Positions 24,789 through 33,057 of a stretch of DNA of 64,000 bases are shown one piece after another. The notes beneath the pieces were generated by a model. That model had not been told where the DNA came from. It did no database searches and worked only from the letters and a program-made list of their open reading frames with translations. The first letter of the stretch is position 1; every line of letters starts with the position of its first letter. The position numbers and the translations under genes were made by a program. The stretch comes from Bacillota bacterium (GTDB lineage: Bacteria; Bacillota; Bacilli; Paenibacillales; NBRC-103111). The stretch covers positions 124,001 through 188,000 of the forward strand of contig JAEWIS010000031.1 of the NCBI GenBank assembly GCA_023386955.1, written 5' to 3'.

Positions 24789-24847
24789 ATAGTAACACTA
24801 GAACTTACTTTTGTAAAGCCGTACATTTTAAGTAAGAATGATTCTCA
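24789..24847 (-). promoter_or_regulatory. Promoter and Fur-like box of the mini-CDGSH gene
   Basis: Minus strand: TTTACA (24817-24812), 17 nt, TACTAT (24794-24789). Upstream at 24847-24833 is TGAGAATCATTCTTA, matching the 7-1-7 Fur consensus TGATAATNATTATCA at 11-12 of 14 positions. The box is outside the -35/-10 core, so iron control is plausible but not certain. Confidence 0.5.
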
Positions 24848-24983
24848 ATTGCAACTGCAAATATTAATGTACCATTAAGCTTGTCTTCAGGCCTCATTCA
24901 GCTTGCCCCGCCATAATAAACTCTGCGGGCGTATTCGCCGCCTGACGGCCAATTTATTTAAATAAAGAAGGGATGTTACGTAA

Positions 24984-25877
24984 TTGAAAAACACATCAGG
25001 AATAAGCCGCATTTGGATGGTTTCCTCCTTTGTTCTGCTGGCAGCGCTTGTTATTTATATCATTATTTATCCCCCCGGAAAAACGGAGGATGAAACTGTA
25101 GCCAAGGTGAACGGAAGCCCCATCGTGAAATCACAGCTGTACAGCGCCTTGGTGAAGGCTGGCGGTCCACAGACACTTGAAACCATGATCAGCGAGGAAT
25201 TGGTGAAGCAGGAAAGTGATAAGGCCAATATTCAAGTTACCGATGCCGATCTGGAAAAAGAAATGGAGCAGATTAAGAAGTCTTTTGGTTCCGACGAGGA
25301 GTTCGCACAAGCTCTTGCTACCTATAATATGACCCTGGACTCCCTGAAGAAGGACATGCATGTCCAGGTACAGCTGCGCAAGCTGCTGGAGCCTCAGGTG
25401 AAGATTACGGATGAGGAGATCAAAACCTACTACGACAGCAATCTGGATTCCCTGAAAACCCCCGAACAGGTCCGTGCTTCTCACATCCTGGTAGCTACCA
25501 AGGAAGAAGCCGATGCTGTGTTGGCCAGCCTGCAGGGCGGAGCCGATTTCGCCGCTCTCGCCAAGGAAAAATCCACCGATACTGCTTCCAAGGAAGCTGG
25601 CGGGGACCTGGACTTTTTCCCCAAGGGACTGATGGAGGAGCCTTTCGAAACAGCAGCCTTCGCCCTTAAGACCGGCGAGCTGAGCAGTGTAGTGGAAACC
25701 AGCCACGGGTTCCATGTCATTAAGGCAACCGATCACAAGGATGCGGCAACGCCTACCCTGGAGGAGAAGAAAGAGGAGATCCGCCAAACTCTTTCGGAGC
25801 AGCAAATTTCTACCCTGTCCCAAAGCTGGCTTCAGGAAAAACGTGCCGCGGCCAGTGTGGAAACCTTCTTGGAATAG
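24984..25877 (+). CDS. PrsA-like peptidyl-prolyl cis-trans isomerase (parvulin)
   Basis: 297 residues. An N-terminal membrane anchor ('IWMVSSFVLLAALVIYIII', about residues 11-29) without a lipobox Cys is followed by a SurA_N/PrsA chaperone region and a parvulin domain ('VRASHILVATKEEADAVLAS' ... 'GELSSVVETSHGFHVIKATD', about 165-265). It acts outside the membrane in folding exported proteins (known for PrsA). Start is TTG 24984 with AGAAGGGATG upstream. The anchored rather than lipidated form distinguishes it from classical PrsA. Confidence 0.88.
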   Translation: MKNTSGISRIWMVSSFVLLAALVIYIIIYPPGKTEDETVAKVNGSPIVKSQLYSALVKAGGPQTLETMISEELVKQESDKANIQVTDADLEKEMEQIKKSFGSDEEFAQALATYNMTLDSLKKDMHVQVQLRKLLEPQVKITDEEIKTYYDSNLDSLKTPEQVRASHILVATKEEADAVLASLQGGADFAALAKEKSTDTASKEAGGDLDFFPKGLMEEPFETAAFALKTGELSSVVETSHGFHVIKATDHKDAATPTLEEKKEEIRQTLSEQQISTLSQSWLQEKRAAASVETFLE

Positions 25878-26073
25878 CCACTCATGCTGCACCCAAGACC
25901 GATGAAATGTCAGTGAAGGCCCTTAAACCGGCCTTGCCGAATCCGAGACTTCCATAACACATCTCTGACCTGCCTTCCCTGAATGCCCGGTTTATTATGC
26001 TTTTCTTCCGGGGTTTGTTACAATATAAAGGAACTTAATTGTAAACCTGACTGGGGAAAGGACGGAAATATTC

Positions 26074-26637
26074 ATGTATGATGTAGCGATTATCGGAGCA
26101 GGACCCACCGGCGCAAGCGCCGCGCTGTTTGCAGCCAAGGCGGGCAAAAAAACATTGGTGATCGACGCCAACCAAAGCATTACCAAACGCGCATGGATCG
26201 AAAATCATTACGGCGTAAATGAAATTACCGGTCCGGATCTGGTGGAGAACGGCAAAAAGCAGGCCGCCAAATTCGGTGCGGAAATCATTACCGCCAAGGC
26301 TGTGAAGATTACGGCTGACGGCGAGACGCTGACTGTTGAAACGGATTCCGAGTCCTATCAAGCGGCCAAGGTAATTGTTGCCACCGGTCTGGCTACCGAT
26401 CTGGCGGAAGCCTCCGGCATCGGCACCAAGCCGGGCACTGAGCCGCGGGTGAAAACCGTCGTGGCTACCGACGCCACCGGCCAAACCAATGTGCCGGGCG
26501 TGTACGCCGCAGGCGCTGCTGCAGGAACCAGCCTGCACACCATCGTTACCGCAGGTGACGGAGCGCGGGTAGCCATTGAGGTGCTGAGTGTCCTGAACGG
26601 CGAGCGTTATGTGGACCATGACGTGCTGAAGGCATAA
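26074..26637 (+). CDS. FAD-only thioredoxin reductase-like oxidoreductase
   Basis: 187 residues, about 60% of a thioredoxin reductase. It has the N-terminal FAD motif 'DVAIIGAGPTGASAALFAAK' and the C-terminal FAD motif 'TNVPGVYAAGAAAG', but no NAD(P)-binding insert and no cysteine anywhere, so the CxxC redox pair is absent. Family members of this size exist in Bacillus-like genomes and are annotated only as FAD-dependent oxidoreductases. The ORF is intact with an AAAGGA site, so it is probably a dedicated short form rather than a fragment. Electron donor and acceptor unknown. Confidence 0.8.
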   Translation: MYDVAIIGAGPTGASAALFAAKAGKKTLVIDANQSITKRAWIENHYGVNEITGPDLVENGKKQAAKFGAEIITAKAVKITADGETLTVETDSESYQAAKVIVATGLATDLAEASGIGTKPGTEPRVKTVVATDATGQTNVPGVYAAGAAAGTSLHTIVTAGDGARVAIEVLSVLNGERYVDHDVLKA

Positions 26638-26655
26638 AAGGCGATTAGCGAAAAG

Positions 26656-26693
26656 AAAGCCGGTTCCCCGGATGGCGGGGGCCGGCTTTTTTG
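26656..26693 (+). terminator. Intrinsic terminator after the FAD-only oxidoreductase
   Basis: AAAGCCGG(t)TCCCCG / CGGGGgCCGGCTTT stem followed by a T run on the + strand. Confidence 0.88.
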
Positions 26694-26843
26694 GTATGCG
26701 CGGGGTGGCGGGGTGGCGGAATATCAAACGGCGGCGTGGCTAATGGCGGTGAGGAGCATGTCTATTCATTGCCGACAACATTGTAATGTACTTCTCAACT
26801 CCGTGTTATATAAAGTCCAAGCCATTTCTGAACAGACTCATCC

Positions 26844-27017
26844 TGCAAAAGTGCAGCTATTTTGCTGGAATTCCGCCTCCCCTTGTCCCCAAATGCAAAA
26901 GTGCAGCTATTTTCCGCCGCAAGGTACATCTTGCTCCCATCAGACGAAAATAACTGCACTTTTGCAGGATAGACCGTTAAAACCAAGGTTTGTTTACTAA
27001 ATAAATGCACTTTTGCA
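26844..27017. repeat. Four-unit repeat cassette, TGCAAAAGTGCA type (copy 1)
   Basis: Direct units start at 26844 and 26894 (TGCAAAAGTGCAGCTATTTT). Inverted units end at 26966 and 27017 (reverse complements TGCAAAAGTGCAGTTATTTT and TGCAAAAGTGCATTTATTT). Span is 174 nt with 50/51-nt spacing. It lies between convergent gene ends (26637 + and 27133 -). The rest of this 495-nt gap has no gene; small ORFs across it merely translate the repeats. Confidence 0.92.
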
Positions 27018-27132
27018 TTTCGGATAAGGGTGGGAGTAACGTGCCCACGTGCGCGGTCCTAGTGGAACACGGAGTATGAAAAGGCAATCAGCATCTGGAG
27101 GGGGAGCACTGTTCAACCCTCCATAGCAAGGA

Positions 27133-28233
27133 TTAGCCTTCGCCGCGGGACAGAGCTGCCCGGCCCAGCCGGTCCGCCTCCCGCAGCGCCGCCAGCACGT
27201 CGCCGGGCGTTATGGGGAACGGCATGTTCCCCATGGGATTCTGCGGCAAGCAGGCAGCTTGGGCGGCAGGCCATAACCGGCTGTCCTCCACTTCACCCAG
27301 CCCGATTTGCGCCAGGGTGACAGGCAGTCCCAGGCCGGTGGAAAATCCCAACACCTCCTCCACCTCATTGGCCGGCGCCTGCTCCAGCACCAGCTGCACC
27401 AGGGTGCAGAAGGCCACGATCTCCCCATGAAGATAAGAGCGTGTCTCCGGCAGAAGAGTCAGGCCGTTGTTCACCGCATGGGCGGCGGCCAGACCGCCGT
27501 TCTCAAAGCCCAGGCCGCTTAGCAGCAGCACCGCCTCCACCACCCGCTCCAGCGCCTCACCGGCGCGGTCTGCGGCGCAGGCGGCCTTGGCCGCAGCGGC
27601 GTCCGCCAGCAGCACCTCGTAGCAGCGCCGGGCGATGGCTTCGCCTGCTTGGCTTACACCGGAGCCGCCCGCTGCCCGGCTGTTGGCTCTGGCCTCGAAC
27701 CAGGTGGACAGGCCGTCTCCCATGCCCGCTACCAGGAAACGGACGGGCGCCCGGGCGATGATGCCTGTGTCCACCAGCACCACCTCCGGCGGCTTGGCCA
27801 AGGTGATGTACCGGGAAAGCTCACCCGTGTCCCGGTACACCACAGAAACCGCGCTGCACGGTGCATCCGTAGAGGCAATGGTGGGCACGATGATAACAGG
27901 CAGGTTCAACTCATGGGCCACCGCCTTGGCCGTATCCAAAGCGCTGCCGCCGCCTAAGCCCACCACCGCCGTACAGGCCTCCTGGGCACATAGCTCGGCC
28001 AGCCAGCTGATTTCCCCTTCCGTGCATCGCCCGGAGAAGTCTCCATAGATAAGCGGAAACGGCTCCGCCCGCAAAGCCTCCTCCAGCATGTGGCTGACCC
28101 GCTGGCGGTCGTCCTTGCCGGCCACCAGAAATACCTTGCCTTCTCCAGCTACCCGGCGGACATATCCGCCCAGCTCCAGCAGCCGGTTGTCCCCTTGGGT
28201 ATAGATCGACGGGGAAATAAAGCTGCGTTTCAT
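27133..28233 (-). CDS. GldA-like iron/zinc-containing glycerol dehydrogenase family protein
   Basis: 366 residues. Cofactor loop 'VVGLGGGSALDTAKAVAHEL', metal ligands in 'AGMGDGLSTWFEA' (Asp), 'AAAHAVNNGLT' (His) and 'SYLHGEIVAF' (His), and 'VPTIASTDAPCSAVSVVY' are characteristic of glycerol dehydrogenase GldA. It oxidises a polyol with NAD+; glycerol is likely but unproven. The start at 28233 is favoured because AAAGGAG lies 8 nt upstream; the GTG at 28242 abuts that site. Confidence 0.88.
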   Translation of the reverse strand: MKRSFISPSIYTQGDNRLLELGGYVRRVAGEGKVFLVAGKDDRQRVSHMLEEALRAEPFPLIYGDFSGRCTEGEISWLAELCAQEACTAVVGLGGGSALDTAKAVAHELNLPVIIVPTIASTDAPCSAVSVVYRDTGELSRYITLAKPPEVVLVDTGIIARAPVRFLVAGMGDGLSTWFEARANSRAAGGSGVSQAGEAIARRCYEVLLADAAAAKAACAADRAGEALERVVEAVLLLSGLGFENGGLAAAHAVNNGLTLLPETRSYLHGEIVAFCTLVQLVLEQAPANEVEEVLGFSTGLGLPVTLAQIGLGEVEDSRLWPAAQAACLPQNPMGNMPFPITPGDVLAALREADRLGRAALSRGEG

Positions 28234-28311
28234 CCTAAACACTCCTTTGCCATAAACCTGTCCGTCCCTTCCAGGAACGGCACTTACTCGGCCGGCCCCC
28301 GGTTAAGCAGA

Positions 28312-28875
28312 TCAGTCTGCTGCGGAACCGTCGAACCGGATGCTTTTCAGCACCTGGCTGCCGTCCAATGTCTTTACTTCAAATAACGAACCCTCCAGCA
28401 CCCCATAGGAAGCAGGGAAATTTTCCTTGGGCAGGGTAATGGAGCCCGGATTCAGCAGATAGAGGCCGCCGCGCTCCTCTGCAACAGGAACATGGGTATG
28501 GCCTTGGATGAACACATCACCCGGAGACAGCGCCGGCAGCTCGTCCATATTGTGATGATGGCCGTGTGTAACAAAAATCCGTCTGCCCTCGTGGAACAAA
28601 ATCACATACTCCGCCAGAATGGGGAATTCCACCAGCATCTGGTCCACCTCGCTGTCGCAATTGCCGCGGACCGTCACGATTTTGTCCTTTACACTATTCA
28701 GCCGTGCCGCCACTTCCTTGGGATTATAATCCTCCGGCAGCGGATTGCGGGGGCCATGATACATCAGATCCCCCAGGCTGACCAGATAATCCGCCCCCTC
28801 CCGCTCAAACGCCGCAAGCGCCCGGTCCAGGCAGGAGATGGAGCCATGAATATCCGACAGAAAAAACAGCTTCAT
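28312..28875 (-). CDS. YfcE-family metallophosphodiesterase
   Basis: 187 residues. Metal-binding motifs in order: 'LFFLSDIHG' (DxH), 'SLGDLMY' (GD), 'TVRGNCDSE' (GNCD), 'VTHGHH' and 'IQGHTHVP' (GHTH). All five motif groups of calcineurin-like YfcE phosphodiesterases are present. The start at 28875 is chosen at the first conserved residue. It is a phosphodiesterase on small substrates; the natural one is unknown. Confidence 0.9.
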   Translation of the reverse strand: MKLFFLSDIHGSISCLDRALAAFEREGADYLVSLGDLMYHGPRNPLPEDYNPKEVAARLNSVKDKIVTVRGNCDSEVDQMLVEFPILAEYVILFHEGRRIFVTHGHHHNMDELPALSPGDVFIQGHTHVPVAEERGGLYLLNPGSITLPKENFPASYGVLEGSLFEVKTLDGSQVLKSIRFDGSAAD

Positions 28876-28964
28876 GCTTGTTCGCCTCGCTTTCTCAATC
28901 ATACATATGGGTAACTATACCAGATTTTCACACCAAAAATCAGCCGCCCTATCTAAAAATCAAA

Positions 28965-29006
28965 TTGACACATCCCTAGCCCACAGCTATAATGATTGTA
29001 TACAAT
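28965..29006 (+). promoter_or_regulatory. ohrR promoter with OhrR operator
   Basis: TTGACA (28965-28970), 17 nt, TATAAT (28988-28993): a perfect sigma-A promoter. The 12-nt palindrome ATTGTATACAAT (28995-29006), continued by TTAATTTTAC, overlaps the transcription start and matches the core of the Bacillus OhrR operator as known. This indicates direct repression of ohrR-gpx by OhrR. Confidence 0.88.
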
Positions 29007-29055
29007 TTAATTTTACATCAACTAGATACAAACAAGAAGGAGGACCCGCACCACC

Positions 29056-29529
29056 ATGGAATCGCAGTCGTATATGGATTTGGATAAACAGCTTTGCTTC
29101 GCATTGTACGCTTGCTCCAAGGAAATCACCAAGATGTACCGCCCCCTTCTGGCGCCGCTGGGACTCACCTATACCCAGTACATCACCCTGTTGGCCATCT
29201 GGAAGGAAGGTCGGATGAAGGTCAAGGATTTGGGCGAGGTGCTTTACCTGGATTCGGGCACGCTGACCCCCCTTCTGAAGAAGCTGGAGTCCAGTGGGTT
29301 CGTGAAACGGACCCGGGACGCCCAGGACGAGCGCAATGTCTGGATCGAAGTCACAGAGGAAGGGCGCAAGCTCCGGGAGCAAGCTGCGCATATCCCGCAA
29401 ACCGCCTTTTGCCGCAGCGGCATGACTCCGGAGGAGGCCATTTCCCTTCACCGTCAATTAAAGGAGCTGCTTGCCCGGCTGGACGGCTTCGTTCCATTTC
29501 AACTTCCGCATACCGAGCTTGAAACTTGA
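29056..29529 (+). CDS. ohrR: Organic peroxide-sensing MarR-family repressor OhrR
   Basis: 157-residue winged-helix repressor. 'DLDKQLCFALYACSKEI' carries the peroxide-sensing Cys (Cys14, equivalent to Cys15 of Bacillus OhrR), followed by the Tyr-rich dimer segment 'LGLTYTQYITLLAIWK' and the wing 'TRDAQDERNVWIEVTEEG'. Additional Cys residues are present in the N-terminal helix (CACSKE context) and near residue 117. It sits under a perfect promoter with an OhrR-type operator and just upstream of a glutathione peroxidase, so it likely represses that gene until oxidised by organic hydroperoxide. Confidence 0.93.
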   Translation: MESQSYMDLDKQLCFALYACSKEITKMYRPLLAPLGLTYTQYITLLAIWKEGRMKVKDLGEVLYLDSGTLTPLLKKLESSGFVKRTRDAQDERNVWIEVTEEGRKLREQAAHIPQTAFCRSGMTPEEAISLHRQLKELLARLDGFVPFQLPHTELET

Positions 29530-29558
29530 ATAATCCACTATACCAAGGAGGCCATATC

Positions 29559-30053
29559 ATGTCCGTTCATGATTTTTCCGTCAAAAATATCCGCGGCGAA
29601 GAGGTATCTCTCTCCCAATACGCCGGCAAGCTGCTGCTGATTGTCAATACGGCCAGCAAGTGCGGGCTCACTCCCCAATATGACGGCTTGCAAAAGCTCT
29701 ACGAGCAGTACGGGCCGGAAAAGCTGATGATCCTGGGTTTCCCCTGCAACCAGTTCAACCATCAGGAGCCGGGCAGTGAGGATGAAATCGCCTCCTTCTG
29801 CAAGCTCAATCACGGCGTCACCTTCCCGCTGTTTGCCAAAATCGATGTGAACGGCGACAATGCCGATCCTCTCTACAAATATTTGACCAAGGAAGCTCCG
29901 GGACTGTTGGGCATCAAAGCGATCAAGTGGAACTTCACCAAGTTCCTCGTGGACGGAAACGGCAAGGTGCTGAAGCGTTTCGCCCCCACCGATGCCCCGG
30001 AGGAAATCGGCAAGTTTATCGAGAAGCTGCTGGCCTCCGGCGCACACGCCTAA
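29559..30053 (+). CDS. gpx: Glutathione/thioredoxin peroxidase (BsaA-like)
   Basis: 164 residues. Peroxidatic Cys in 'NTASKCGLTPQYDGL' (about residue 36), 'FPCNQF' with a second Cys, and 'WNFTKFLVDGNG' (Trp and Asn of the catalytic set). It contains Cys, not selenocysteine. In Firmicutes these enzymes generally use thioredoxin as reductant. The start at 29559 has AAGGAGG 8 nt upstream; it lies 29 nt after ohrR and is presumably co-transcribed. Its pairing with OhrR in place of the usual ohr gene is noteworthy. Confidence 0.93.
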   Translation: MSVHDFSVKNIRGEEVSLSQYAGKLLLIVNTASKCGLTPQYDGLQKLYEQYGPEKLMILGFPCNQFNHQEPGSEDEIASFCKLNHGVTFPLFAKIDVNGDNADPLYKYLTKEAPGLLGIKAIKWNFTKFLVDGNGKVLKRFAPTDAPEEIGKFIEKLLASGAHA

Positions 30054-30065
30054 ACGCATACAAAC

Positions 30066-30103
30066 AAGACCCTCCACCTGCCTTGCGGCGGGCGGGGGGT
30101 CTT
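30066..30103. terminator. Bidirectional terminator between gpx and the aminopeptidase gene
   Basis: AAGACCC..CC..CC..GC / GGCGGGCGGGGGGTCTT stem with short T/A-rich flanks, between convergent gene ends. Confidence 0.7.
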
Positions 30104-30115
30104 TGTATGTTGGGA

Positions 30116-31375
30116 TCAGCCCAGTGTGCCCGGGGCCCAATTGCCATTGCGGAACACAGCTTCAACGGTGCCGTCATAACGTTCGCCGTCAATATCCATA
30201 TCCGCCGAACCCAGCATAAAGTCGGTGTGGACCAGACTCACGTTGGCGCCGCGGGCAATCAGCTCCTCCTTGGAATAGGTAGTGCCGTTCTCTATGTTGG
30301 TGGGATAGGCGCTGCCCAGAGCCAAGTGGCAGGAGGCATTCTCGTCGATGCCAGTGTTATAAAAAATCCGGCGCAGGTCCGAAATTGGGGAATGGTACGG
30401 CACCAAGGCCACCTCACCCAAATAGCGGGCATTTTCATCCGTATCCAAAAGCGCTGCCAAATGCTCCTCTCCCACCTCAGCCTGGAAGCCGACTACCTTG
30501 CCGTCCTTGAAGGTCAGGGAGAATCCGTCTACGAGACGGCCGTTCAGGTTCAAGGGCATGGTGCTCTTCACAGTGCCGTTTACGCCGGTGCGCTTCGGCA
30601 TGGTGTATACCTCTTCGGTAGGCATGTTGGCCACAAAATAAACGCCGAAGCCGTTGTTTTTGCCGCCGCCCAGCCAACGGTGATTCTCAGCCAGCTCCAC
30701 CACCAGATCGGTGCCCGGGGCTTTGAAGTGGAGGGACTTGTAGTTCTTGGCGTTCAATGCATTGCGCTTGGCCAGAAGCACATCCAGATGCTCCTTCCAG
30801 GCAGCTACCGGATCGGGCGTATCCACCCGGTTCATCTTGAAAAGGGTCTGCCACATGGCATCCACCCGCTCGTTCTCAGGCAGGTCGGCGAATACCTTGG
30901 AGGCCCACGCATGGGTAGGAGCCTTCACCAGACACCAGCTGAAGTCGCTGTTGCGGACATAACGCTGGAAGGTTTGCCGGGCCAAGGAAGCGGCCTTGTT
31001 GGCACGGGACACCTTTTTGCCGTCGATGCCGTTGTACAGATCCGGGTCTGGCACCTTGATGTTCAAAAGCGCGCCGCCGCCTTCTGCCAGCTGCTCCATC
31101 ATCTTGGCCGTCCATTGGGGATAAAAATCGAAGCTTTCATCCGGCGCATGCTCGAAACGGGCACGGGTGACCTGCTCGTCATCCCATTGAACCTGCACAT
31201 ACTTGGCACCCGCCTGGTAGGCCCGGCGGACAATCTTGCGGGTCAGCTCCATTGTTTCCAGCGGGGATTCGATAAACAGCACCTGCCCGGGTTGGATGTT
31301 CACCCCGATCCGGAGCACCAGCTCCGCATATTTTTCCAGCATGTTATCGAATTCCTGATGATTCATACCGCTCAT
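30116..31375 (-). CDS. M29-family metallo-aminopeptidase (AmpS/PepS-like)
   Basis: 419 residues, the usual length. Features of M29 thermophilic aminopeptidases: 'ELVLRIGVNIQPGQVLFI', 'WCLVKAPTHAWASKVF', metal-binding segments 'VGFQAEVGEEHL', 'LGEVALVPYHSPIS', 'ENASCHLALGSAYP' and 'LVHTDFMLGSADMDIDG'. It is cytoplasmic and removes N-terminal residues from peptides. It converges with gpx. Confidence 0.93.
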   Translation of the reverse strand: MSGMNHQEFDNMLEKYAELVLRIGVNIQPGQVLFIESPLETMELTRKIVRRAYQAGAKYVQVQWDDEQVTRARFEHAPDESFDFYPQWTAKMMEQLAEGGGALLNIKVPDPDLYNGIDGKKVSRANKAASLARQTFQRYVRNSDFSWCLVKAPTHAWASKVFADLPENERVDAMWQTLFKMNRVDTPDPVAAWKEHLDVLLAKRNALNAKNYKSLHFKAPGTDLVVELAENHRWLGGGKNNGFGVYFVANMPTEEVYTMPKRTGVNGTVKSTMPLNLNGRLVDGFSLTFKDGKVVGFQAEVGEEHLAALLDTDENARYLGEVALVPYHSPISDLRRIFYNTGIDENASCHLALGSAYPTNIENGTTYSKEELIARGANVSLVHTDFMLGSADMDIDGERYDGTVEAVFRNGNWAPGTLG

Positions 31376-31417
31376 AGCAAAAACCTCCTGTTGATTGTTT
31401 GTTAGAAATGCGTGTGT

Positions 31418-32857
31418 TTACGCGCCCGCTCCTGCCTGCGGTTCCGCATCACGGATAGAGATTCTTCTGGCGGAAATGGCCAGGGCCACCAGACATACAC
31501 CTGCAGCCGTCCAGAAAACGGCATGCAGAGCGCCCAGCATTGCCTCCGCCTCCGGCCTGACGCCAGACAACTGATTCAACCGGGTGGAATACAAGGAAAC
31601 GGACAGGGCAATACCCGTCACCATCCCCACGTTGCGCACCAGAGCGTTCAGCCCGCCCGCCGTCCCCAGCTTGGACTTGGGTACGGCCCCCATGATGCTG
31701 GAGTTGTTGGGAGACTGGAACAAACCGCCGCCGATGCCGAACAAGGCCAGGTGCAGACCTACGGTCCAGGCAGATTCCTGTGTGCCCAGGGTGTTCAGCA
31801 GCATAAAGGCCAGCGCGTTAATGCCCAGCCCGGCCGTAGTCAGAAGCTTGTACCCGATGCGGTCGGAAAGCCAGCCGGAGAATGGGGCCACCACGGCCAT
31901 AAACACCGGGTTCACCATCATGACATAACCGGTCTTCTCGGGGGAGAAGCCCAGCACCCCCTGCATGTAGAAGGGCATCATCACATTAATGAAAAAGAGG
32001 GCAATGAAGGAAAACAACGCTGCGATGTTGCCTACGGCAAAGGTGCGGTTCCGGTACAGGGTGAAGTCCAGCATCGGATAACGCGTCCGCCGCTCCCAAT
32101 AATAGAAGAGAGCAAGAACTACCAGCGAAGCGAGGCCGCCTGCGATTACCGCTCCCGTCATCCAGCCCCATTCCTGGGCATTGGAGAGAATGTAGAGCAG
32201 CGCCGATATCCCCACCATAAACAGCACAGACCCGGTGTAATCGAAGGGCTCCTGGGGCTTCTTATCCCCGCTTCGGGGCAGGATCACCAATCCGGCGGCA
32301 AAGCCGATAATCCCGATGGGCACGTTGATCCAGAAGATCGACGGCCAGCCCAGATGGTCCACCAGAATTCCGCCGATGCCCGGTCCGGTCAGAGAGCCCA
32401 GGGACACCATGGTGCCGACGATGCCAATGGCCTTGCCCCGGTCGCCGGCGGTGAAGGTCTCCGCCACAATGGCCTGGCTGTTGGTCATCAGACACGATGC
32501 CCCTAGCGCCTGGAGAATCCGGGAGAGGATCAGAGCCGTCAGTGTGCCCGACCAGGCGCACAGGGCTGAACCCAAGGCAAACAGCAAAAAGCCGCCGTTG
32601 TACACCCGGCTGCGTCCGAACAAATCGGAGAGTTTGCCCATAATCGGCAGCGTGGCGCAAATGGTCAGCAGGTATGCGGTCAGCACCCACTGGACGTCAT
32701 GGAGGGGAACCGCAAGCTCATGTGAAATGGTGGGCAGAGCCACATTGGCTATGCTGCCGTCCAGCGTGGCCATAAAGGTACCCACTGAAACATTGGCCAG
32801 AACCGCCCACCGGCTGAAGCTGCGTCCTGCTCCGGAGGGAGACGCTGAAGGATTCAT
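31418..32857 (-). CDS. DHA2-family MFS multidrug transporter (EmrB/QacA type)
   Basis: 479 residues with about 14 hydrophobic helices. 'FMATLDGSIANVALPTIS' (motif D1), 'GKLSDLFGRSRVYNGGFLLF' (motif A) and 'GPGIGGILVDHLGWPSIFWI' (motif C, antiporter signature) identify a proton-driven drug exporter of the DHA2 family. Substrate unknown. It precedes ampS by 42 nt on the same strand. Confidence 0.92.
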   Translation of the reverse strand: MNPSASPSGAGRSFSRWAVLANVSVGTFMATLDGSIANVALPTISHELAVPLHDVQWVLTAYLLTICATLPIMGKLSDLFGRSRVYNGGFLLFALGSALCAWSGTLTALILSRILQALGASCLMTNSQAIVAETFTAGDRGKAIGIVGTMVSLGSLTGPGIGGILVDHLGWPSIFWINVPIGIIGFAAGLVILPRSGDKKPQEPFDYTGSVLFMVGISALLYILSNAQEWGWMTGAVIAGGLASLVVLALFYYWERRTRYPMLDFTLYRNRTFAVGNIAALFSFIALFFINVMMPFYMQGVLGFSPEKTGYVMMVNPVFMAVVAPFSGWLSDRIGYKLLTTAGLGINALAFMLLNTLGTQESAWTVGLHLALFGIGGGLFQSPNNSSIMGAVPKSKLGTAGGLNALVRNVGMVTGIALSVSLYSTRLNQLSGVRPEAEAMLGALHAVFWTAAGVCLVALAISARRISIRDAEPQAGAGA

Positions 32858-33057
32858 GCGGATGACACTCCTATCTCTCGTTGAAATTTGCTTTCCTCGC
32901 GCACATTCTATTGATTATACACCCGCACTTGGGCTCTTGTGAAATCCTTTATCCCCGGGTAGCCGCATAGGCATCCGCCCGCACCCTCCCTATCCGCCTG
33001 CATAGGCTGGAGTACAAGAAGCATACGAGCTTTTTGCATACGGGAGGTGGCGTACAG

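Noticed and set aside
26713..27000. 95-codon + strand ORF
   Set aside because: It translates the TGCAAAAGTGCA cassette; no ribosome binding site.
29927..31405. 492-codon + strand ORF
   Set aside because: It is antisense to the aminopeptidase gene and overlaps gpx in another frame.
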